Below, in pieces: positions 59,604-64,000 of a DNA stretch of 64,000 nt. Every line of letters starts with the position of its first letter. The stretch's first letter is position 1. Source of the DNA: Allorhizobium pseudoryzae (GTDB lineage Bacteria; Pseudomonadota; Alphaproteobacteria; Rhizobiales; Rhizobiaceae); NCBI RefSeq assembly GCF_011046245.1, contig NZ_CP049241.1:434001-498000 (forward strand). Direction: 5' to 3'. Both the position numbers and the translations under genes were made by a program. Below the pieces are notes generated by a model, which was not told the origin of the DNA, searched no databases, and saw only the letters and a list, made by a program, of their open reading frames with translations.

Positions 59604-61100
59604 TCACTTCATCGTCGGCATGACGAATTCGGCACCGTCTTTGATGCCGGACGGCCAGCGCGAGGTGATCGTCTTGGTGCGGGTCCAGAAGCGGATCGAA
59701 TCCGTGCCGTGCTGGTTGAGGTCGCCGAAGGAGGAAGACTTCCAGCCGCCGAAGGAGTGGTAGGCGAGCGGAACCGGGATCGGCACGTTGACGCCGACCA
59801 TGCCGATGTTGATACGGCTTGCAAAGTCACGGGCTGCATCACCATCGCGGGTGAAGATCGCGACACCATTGCCGTATTCGTGCTTCATCGGCAGGTCGAG
59901 GGCTTCCTCGTAGTTCTTGGCGCGCACCACCGAGAGAACCGGACCGAAAATTTCCGTCTTGTAGATGTCCATGTCCGGCGTGACGTGGTCGAACAGGCAG
60001 CCGCCGACGAAATGGCCGTTCTCGTAGCCCTGCAGCTTGAAATCGCGGCCATCGACGACGAGTTTCGCGCCCTGTTCGACGCCGCTGTTGATGAGGCCGA
60101 GGATCTTCTCGCGGGCTTCCTTGGTGACGACCGGGCCCATGTCGGCCTTGTCGTCCGTGTAAGGACCGATGCGCAGGCTCTCCACCATCGGCGTCAGTTT
60201 TTCCACGAGGCGGTTGGCGGTGTCCTCGCCGACCGGCACGGCGACCGAAATCGCCATGCAACGCTCACCGGCAGACCCGTAGCCGGCGCCCATCAGTGCG
60301 TTGGCGGCTTGGTCGAGATCGGCATCCGGCATGATGATCATGTGGTTCTTGGCGCCGCCGAAGCACTGGGCGCGCTTGCCGTTCATCGCCGCCGTGCCGT
60401 AGACGTAACGGGCGATCGGCGTGGAGCCGACGAAGGAGACGGCCGAAATTTCCGGATGCGTCAGGATGCCATCGACGGCCGCCTTGTCGCCGTTGATGAC
60501 GTTCAGCACGCCGGCCGGCAGGCCCGCTTCGATCATCAGTTCGGCAAGGCGGATCGGCACGGACGGATCACGCTCGGACGGCTTCAGGATGAAGGCATTG
60601 CCGCAGGCAATCGCAGGGGCAAACATCCACATCGGGATCATGGCCGGGAAGTTGAACGGCGTGATGCCCGCGCCGATGCCGACCGGCTGGCGGATCGAAT
60701 ACATGTCGATGTTCGGGCCCGCACCTTCGGTGAACTCGCTCTTCGACAGATGCGGAATACCGATGACGAATTCGCAGACTTCGAGGCCGCGGACGATATC
60801 GCCCTTGGCGTCCTCGATCGTCTTGCCATGCTCGCGCGAGAGCGTCTCGGCAAGGCTATCCATGTTGTCGTTCAACAACTGGACGAACTTCATAAACACG
60901 CGGGCGCGGCGCTGCGGATTGGTGGCAGCCCACTTGACCTGCGCGGCCTTGGCGCTCTGAACAGCCGCATCGAGTTCGGCGGCGCTGGCAAGCGAGACTT
61001 CGCCCTGCACTTCGCCAGTGGCCGGATTGAAAATGCCCTGCTTGCGGCCCGACGTGCCGGGCACGTGCTTGCCATCGATGAAATGACCGATCTGATACAT
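59604..61100 (-). CDS. mmsA: Methylmalonate-semialdehyde dehydrogenase (CoA-acylating)
   Basis: A 498-residue CoA-dependent aldehyde dehydrogenase of valine and inositol breakdown that turns methylmalonate (or malonate) semialdehyde into propionyl-CoA (or acetyl-CoA). Family features: ITPFNFPAMIPMWMFAPAIA near 146-165, FVGSTPIARYVY near 223-234, catalytic Cys281 in GSAGERCMAISVAV, and FTRDGDAARDFASRINIGMV near 425-444. The residue patterns are those of MmsA/IolA, lacking the usual catalytic Glu of other ALDHs. The ATG at 61100 has GGAGG seven bases upstream. It is divergent from a LysR regulator. Confidence 0.95.
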   Translation of the reverse strand: MYQIGHFIDGKHVPGTSGRKQGIFNPATGEVQGEVSLASAAELDAAVQSAKAAQVKWAATNPQRRARVFMKFVQLLNDNMDSLAETLSREHGKTIEDAKGDIVRGLEVCEFVIGIPHLSKSEFTEGAGPNIDMYSIRQPVGIGAGITPFNFPAMIPMWMFAPAIACGNAFILKPSERDPSVPIRLAELMIEAGLPAGVLNVINGDKAAVDGILTHPEISAVSFVGSTPIARYVYGTAAMNGKRAQCFGGAKNHMIIMPDADLDQAANALMGAGYGSAGERCMAISVAVPVGEDTANRLVEKLTPMVESLRIGPYTDDKADMGPVVTKEAREKILGLINSGVEQGAKLVVDGRDFKLQGYENGHFVGGCLFDHVTPDMDIYKTEIFGPVLSVVRAKNYEEALDLPMKHEYGNGVAIFTRDGDAARDFASRINIGMVGVNVPIPVPLAYHSFGGWKSSSFGDLNQHGTDSIRFWTRTKTITSRWPSGIKDGAEFVMPTMK

Positions 61101-61197
61101 GGGTGTCCTCCAGGATTGTTGTGGCGGCAGTATGCGCTTTAAATTGCACAAGACAACACGATGATTTACGCATCCGTTGTGCAAGAATTGACGTGCT

Positions 61198-61304
61198 GCC
61201 CCTCATCCGCCTGCCGGCACCTTCTCCCCGTCTCAACGGGGAGAAGGACACAAGTCGCAGCGTCAGCGTCCCCTCGCCCCGCATGCGGGGAGAGGGTGAG
61301 GGGC
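61198..61304. repeat. RIME-like double-palindrome intergenic element, copy 2
   Basis: About 107 bases, homologous to 45272-45381 in reverse orientation: CCCCTCATCCGCCTGCCGGC, then CCTTCTCCCCG / CGGGGAGAAGG, a spacer, and CCTCGCCCCGC / GCGGGGAGAGGG, ending GTGAGGGGC. It lies between divergent mmsA and lysR genes, just before the lysR ATG. Confidence 0.8.
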
Positions 61305-61329
61305 AGAGACCACCCGCGAGGACAACCTG

Positions 61330-62211
61330 ATGGACTGGGACAATGTGCGCATCTTTCTGGCTGTCGCCCGCGAGGGACAGTTGCTCTCGGCCTCGCGCCG
61401 GCTGGGGCTCAACCATGCAACGCTTGGCCGGCGGATCAGCGCGCTGGAGGACGCCCTGCGCACGCGGCTTTTGATCCGCAAGCCGAACGGGTGCGAGCTG
61501 ACCGCCGAAGGCCATGCCTTTCTGGAATCGGCGGAGCGGATCGAGGCGGAAATGCTGGCTGCGCAATCGCGCACCGGCCAGGTGAATGCGCCGATCGAAG
61601 GCACGGTGCGCATCGGCGCGCCGGATGGATTCGGCGTCTCGTTTCTCGCGCCGCGGCTCGGCGTGCTCATCCAGCGGCATCCGAACCTGCGCATCCAGCT
61701 GGTGCCGGTGCCGCGTTCCTTTTCGCTGTCGCAACGCGAGGCGGATATCGCAATCACCGTGGAGCGGCCAACACAGGGCCGGCTGGTCTCCTCGAAGCTC
61801 ACCGATTACACGCTCGGGCTTTATGCCTCCCGCGATTATCTCGCCCGCAATGGCGAGCCGCAGTCGCTCGACCAACTGCGCCTGCATCCGCGCATCGGCT
61901 ATGTCGATGACCTGATCTTTTCGCCGCAGCTAAACTTTACCGGCGAAGTGATGCGCGACTGGGATGCGGGTTTCGAGATTTCGAGCGCGATCGGCCAGAC
62001 GGAGGCGGTGCGCACCGGCGCCGGCGTCGGCATCCTGCATGATTATATTGCAAGGCAGGTGCCGGAACTGGCCCGCGTGCTGCCGGAGATCACCATTCGC
62101 CGGGCCTATTGGACGAGTTATCACGAAAGCCTGCGAGACCTCGCCCGCATCCGCACCGTCATCGATTTCCTGCAGGAAACGGTGACGGCGGCAAAACCGA
62201 TGTTCGTGTAA
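61330..62211 (+). CDS. LysR-family transcriptional regulator next to mmsA
   Basis: A 293-residue LysR regulator. The N terminus MDWDNVRIFLAVAREGQLLS and helix-turn-helix ASRRLGLNHATLGRRISALE (21-40) mark the short-start LysR subgroup; the effector domain begins near residue 90 (GTVRIGAPDGFGVSFLAPRL). It is divergent from mmsA and so the likely regulator of that gene. GAGGA lies about ten bases before the ATG. It is convergent with the gene ending at 62220, eight bases away. Confidence 0.92.
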   Translation: MDWDNVRIFLAVAREGQLLSASRRLGLNHATLGRRISALEDALRTRLLIRKPNGCELTAEGHAFLESAERIEAEMLAAQSRTGQVNAPIEGTVRIGAPDGFGVSFLAPRLGVLIQRHPNLRIQLVPVPRSFSLSQREADIAITVERPTQGRLVSSKLTDYTLGLYASRDYLARNGEPQSLDQLRLHPRIGYVDDLIFSPQLNFTGEVMRDWDAGFEISSAIGQTEAVRTGAGVGILHDYIARQVPELARVLPEITIRRAYWTSYHESLRDLARIRTVIDFLQETVTAAKPMFV

Positions 62212-62219
62212 GGCCCGCC

Positions 62220-63746
62220 TCAGCCGTCCAGCGCGGCCTTCACCACCGTGTCCAATGGCGCATCGGCGGCCACCGCCTGCCAGTCACGGACCTCAGGGTT
62301 GCGTTCGAGCTGCCTTGCCAGCACGGTCAGCGTCGCATCCGAAGGCCCCGCCGGTCTTTCCCGCACGCGGCGGCGCAGGGTGGATGGCGCGGCCTGCAGC
62401 CAGATGCCGGTGAAGCGGGCCTTGGCCTGGCGGGCGGCGGCGCTCATGCGCGACCGGTTCTCTTCGTCATCAAACACGGCATCGGCCACCACGCAGACGC
62501 CATTTGCCAGGAGATCCTGGGCGCGCATGGCAAGCTCGCGGTAAACCTCCGCCGAAACCTCCGGCCGATAGGCGGCCTGCGGCAGGCGCGTCTCGGCCGG
62601 CACATCGAACAGCGCCTTGCGGACACGGTCGCTTTCCAGAATGCGGGCGCCGGGGGCGAGACCGAGATGCGGCGCCAGATGATCGGCAACGGTCGTCTTG
62701 CCCGAACCGCTCAAGCCGCCGATCGCGATCAGCCGCGGCGGGGTGTGTCCGAGAAGGTTTTCGGCCAACGTGAAATAGGAGCGCGCCTCCGCAATCAGCG
62801 CGTCGGATGCGCTTTCGATCCCCGCTGGCTGGCTTGTGGCCTGGGTTGCCGTGACATGTGCCCGTACCGCTGCACGAAGCGCAACGAAGAACGGCAGAAG
62901 CCGCATGCCCTCGTCATCCTCGCCCTCATCCAGATAGCGGTTCATGACGAGGTTCGACAGGGCCGGAAACCCGCGGTGCCACAGATCCATCAGCAGGAAA
63001 GCGAGATCATAAAGCACATCGGTCGTTGCCAGCTCCGCATTGAATTCGATGCAATCGAAGAGCCGCGGCACGCCATGCAGAAGGCAGATATTGCGCAGGT
63101 GCAGGTCACCATGACAGCGCCGCACACGCCCGACCCGCGCCCGCCGGTCGAGAAGCTCGGCCAGATGGGTGAGTTGCCGTTCGAATTGTGCAGTCAGGCG
63201 GTCCGCCTCCTCGACGGAAAAGACATCGCTGGTGGCAAAACCGGCGCGGTTGATGGAGAGCACATTCGCCACGCGGGCAGCTCCATCCTCGGCGGCAATG
63301 ATCGGCGCCTGGCGGTGCGCGCGGGCAATCATCCGCGCCGTCTCCGTCATCAGCGCCGGGTTGAGCCGACCGGCGCTCGCCATGCGGTCAAAGAGCTGCT
63401 CCTGGTCGAACCGCATCATCTCCACGACGGCATCGACAAGCTCTCCCTCCCCGTCCCAGACGAGCGACTGATCGGCGCCACGCGTGAGACGCCGCACCCG
63501 CCGATAGAGACCGGGCGCCGTGACCGAATTCATCGCAAGTTCCGCCTCGCAGGCTTCCAGACGCTTGTCCGGCGTGGAAAAATCCACATAAGGCAGCTTG
63601 ACCGCCCGCTTCATCTTGAAGGCGCGGGTGCCGGCCAGTGCGATCAGCGAAATATGTGTCTCAATGAATTCGACCGGCCCCACTTGGCCGAGATTGACGG
63701 ACTGCGCCAGAAATTCGCGCACCGCGCGCTGCTCATCCACGATCAT
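62220..63746 (-). CDS. Kinase-like (APH fold) and AAA ATPase fusion protein
   Basis: A 508-residue two-domain protein. The first 330 residues resemble aminoglycoside-phosphotransferase-like kinases: ETHISLIALAGTRAFKMKRA near 29-48, the catalytic loop CHGDLHLRNICLL near 210-222 and FDCIEFNAEL near 229-238 (metal-binding). The last 170 residues are a P-loop kinase of the AAA_33 type: AIGGLSGSGKTTVADHLAPH near 342-361 and VVADAVFDDEENR. Fusions of this kind occur in many proteobacteria without a known substrate. GGAGG lies seven or eight bases before the ATG. It is a single-gene unit. Confidence 0.85.
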   Translation of the reverse strand: MIVDEQRAVREFLAQSVNLGQVGPVEFIETHISLIALAGTRAFKMKRAVKLPYVDFSTPDKRLEACEAELAMNSVTAPGLYRRVRRLTRGADQSLVWDGEGELVDAVVEMMRFDQEQLFDRMASAGRLNPALMTETARMIARAHRQAPIIAAEDGAARVANVLSINRAGFATSDVFSVEEADRLTAQFERQLTHLAELLDRRARVGRVRRCHGDLHLRNICLLHGVPRLFDCIEFNAELATTDVLYDLAFLLMDLWHRGFPALSNLVMNRYLDEGEDDEGMRLLPFFVALRAAVRAHVTATQATSQPAGIESASDALIAEARSYFTLAENLLGHTPPRLIAIGGLSGSGKTTVADHLAPHLGLAPGARILESDRVRKALFDVPAETRLPQAAYRPEVSAEVYRELAMRAQDLLANGVCVVADAVFDDEENRSRMSAAARQAKARFTGIWLQAAPSTLRRRVRERPAGPSDATLTVLARQLERNPEVRDWQAVAADAPLDTVVKAALDG

Positions 63747-63837
63747 GCCCTGCCCTCCGCGGGGAGTGTGACTGTCCGATGGGGCTAACTTAGCGAGCGC
63801 GAGAATGATCCGCGTTGATTTTGCGCAAGTGCAATCG

Positions 63838-63855
63838 TCCCGACAGAGGTCGGGA
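63838..63855. other. Perfect 7-bp hairpin
   Basis: TCCCGAC, loop AGAG, GTCGGGA, between the kinase gene and the tRNA-like sequence. No T run on either strand; role unclear. Confidence 0.35.
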
Positions 63856-63882
63856 GCGGCGAAGTATGAAGAATTTGGGATA

Positions 63883-63952
63883 CACTGCGTAGCTCAGCGG
63901 ATAGAGTACCCAAAGTTGGGAGGTCGCTGGTTCGAAACCAGCCTAATACAGT
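63883..63952 (+). pseudogene. tRNA-like sequence with contracted anticodon arm
   Basis: D arm (GCTC 63892-63895, eight-base loop, GAGT 63904-63907), five-base variable loop (AGGTC) and T arm (GCTGG-TTCGAAA-CCAGC, 63926-63942) are intact and correctly spaced. The anticodon arm is only 12 bases instead of 17: CCCAA-AG-TTGGG (63909-63920), with no room for an anticodon loop. The acceptor arms (63883-63889 and 63943-63949) no longer pair. It therefore looks like a dead tRNA with a five-base loop deletion, or a tRNA-derived structured RNA. No CCA end is encoded. Confidence 0.6.
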
Positions 63953-64000
63953 TGAAGCGGCATAGAGAGATCCTGCCGCCTTTCTGCATCTCACAGTTTG

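Noticed and set aside
59598..61142. 514-codon plus-strand open frame
   Set aside because: Antisense shadow of mmsA.
62109..63788. 559-codon plus-strand open frame
   Set aside because: Antisense shadow of the kinase-ATPase fusion gene.
63785..63994. 69-codon minus-strand frame at the right end
   Set aside because: It is the antisense of the tRNA-like sequence (GWFRTSDLP is the usual translation of an antisense T arm).

Overview
The window is high-GC chromosomal DNA from a Rhizobiaceae alphaproteobacterium (Rhizobium/Agrobacterium/Sinorhizobium type). Evidence: a RirA-type iron regulator, a cspA-small ORF-rpsU block, an rkp-like capsule cluster built around a type I polyketide synthase, EcfG-type stress promoters (GGAAC-N16-xGTT), and two copies of a double-palindrome intergenic element of the RIME kind. 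I could not place the species.

Layout. 1-2.6 kb: a gene running off the left edge, a DUF2971 protein, and about 0.9 kb of non-coding or decayed DNA ending in a truncated SDR gene. 2.6-7.8 kb: a minus-strand operon (GST, crotonase of the 6-oxocamphor-hydrolase type, peroxiredoxin-like) divergent from a LysR regulator, then an SDR divergent from an AraC regulator. 8-30.7 kb: the capsule (K-antigen) locus. The minus strand carries a 2466-aa iterative reducing PKS (RkpA-like), an alpha-oxoamine synthase (RkpG), a ketoreductase (RkpH), a methyltransferase, an unknown protein, two KpsE-like proteins, a KpsT ATPase and two glycosyltransferases. The plus strand carries a Wza/KpsD-like lipoprotein (RkpU), a membrane sulfatase-fold enzyme (RkpI) and a KpsS-like protein (RkpJ). 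No KpsM permease is present. 30.8-40.6 kb: allE, a DUF429-like gene, a five-gene operon linking a two-subunit sodium:solute symporter to a cNMP/CBS/nucleotidyltransferase protein and a membrane PAS-DEDDh exonuclease, and an aldehyde dehydrogenase. 41-42.5 kb: cspA, a small ORF, rpsU (TTG start) and a secreted protein. 42.5-47.7 kb: a polyamine/iron-type ABC importer with its LacI regulator and a perfect 14-bp palindrome upstream. 47.9-50 kb: a small general-stress block (ECF sigma factor, tail-anchored protein, 43-aa membrane peptide, Mn catalase). 50-54 kb: glf and two FAD amine/amino-acid oxidoreductases. 54-55.2 kb: an intact ISAs1-family insertion sequence with a perfect 10-bp target duplication, inside what was a terminator hairpin. 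55-64 kb: TetR, an AbrB-family protein, rirA, a ferric-iron binding protein, mmsA with its LysR regulator, a kinase-ATPase fusion and a damaged tRNA-like sequence.

How the genes work together. The most integrated system is the capsule locus. A fully reducing PKS without a thioesterase is translationally coupled to an alpha-oxoamine synthase and then to a 3-ketosphinganine-reductase-like SDR. This is the gene logic of sphingoid or fumonisin-type amino-alcohol synthesis, and it suggests that an unusual amino-lipid, perhaps the capsule anchor, is made next to the export machinery. The stress block is tied together by EcfG-type promoters in front of the sigma gene, the tail-anchored protein and Mn catalase; a fourth lies before the secreted protein at 42.1-42.5 kb. 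All family assignments are from reading the sequence and from memory of the families; no search was run.
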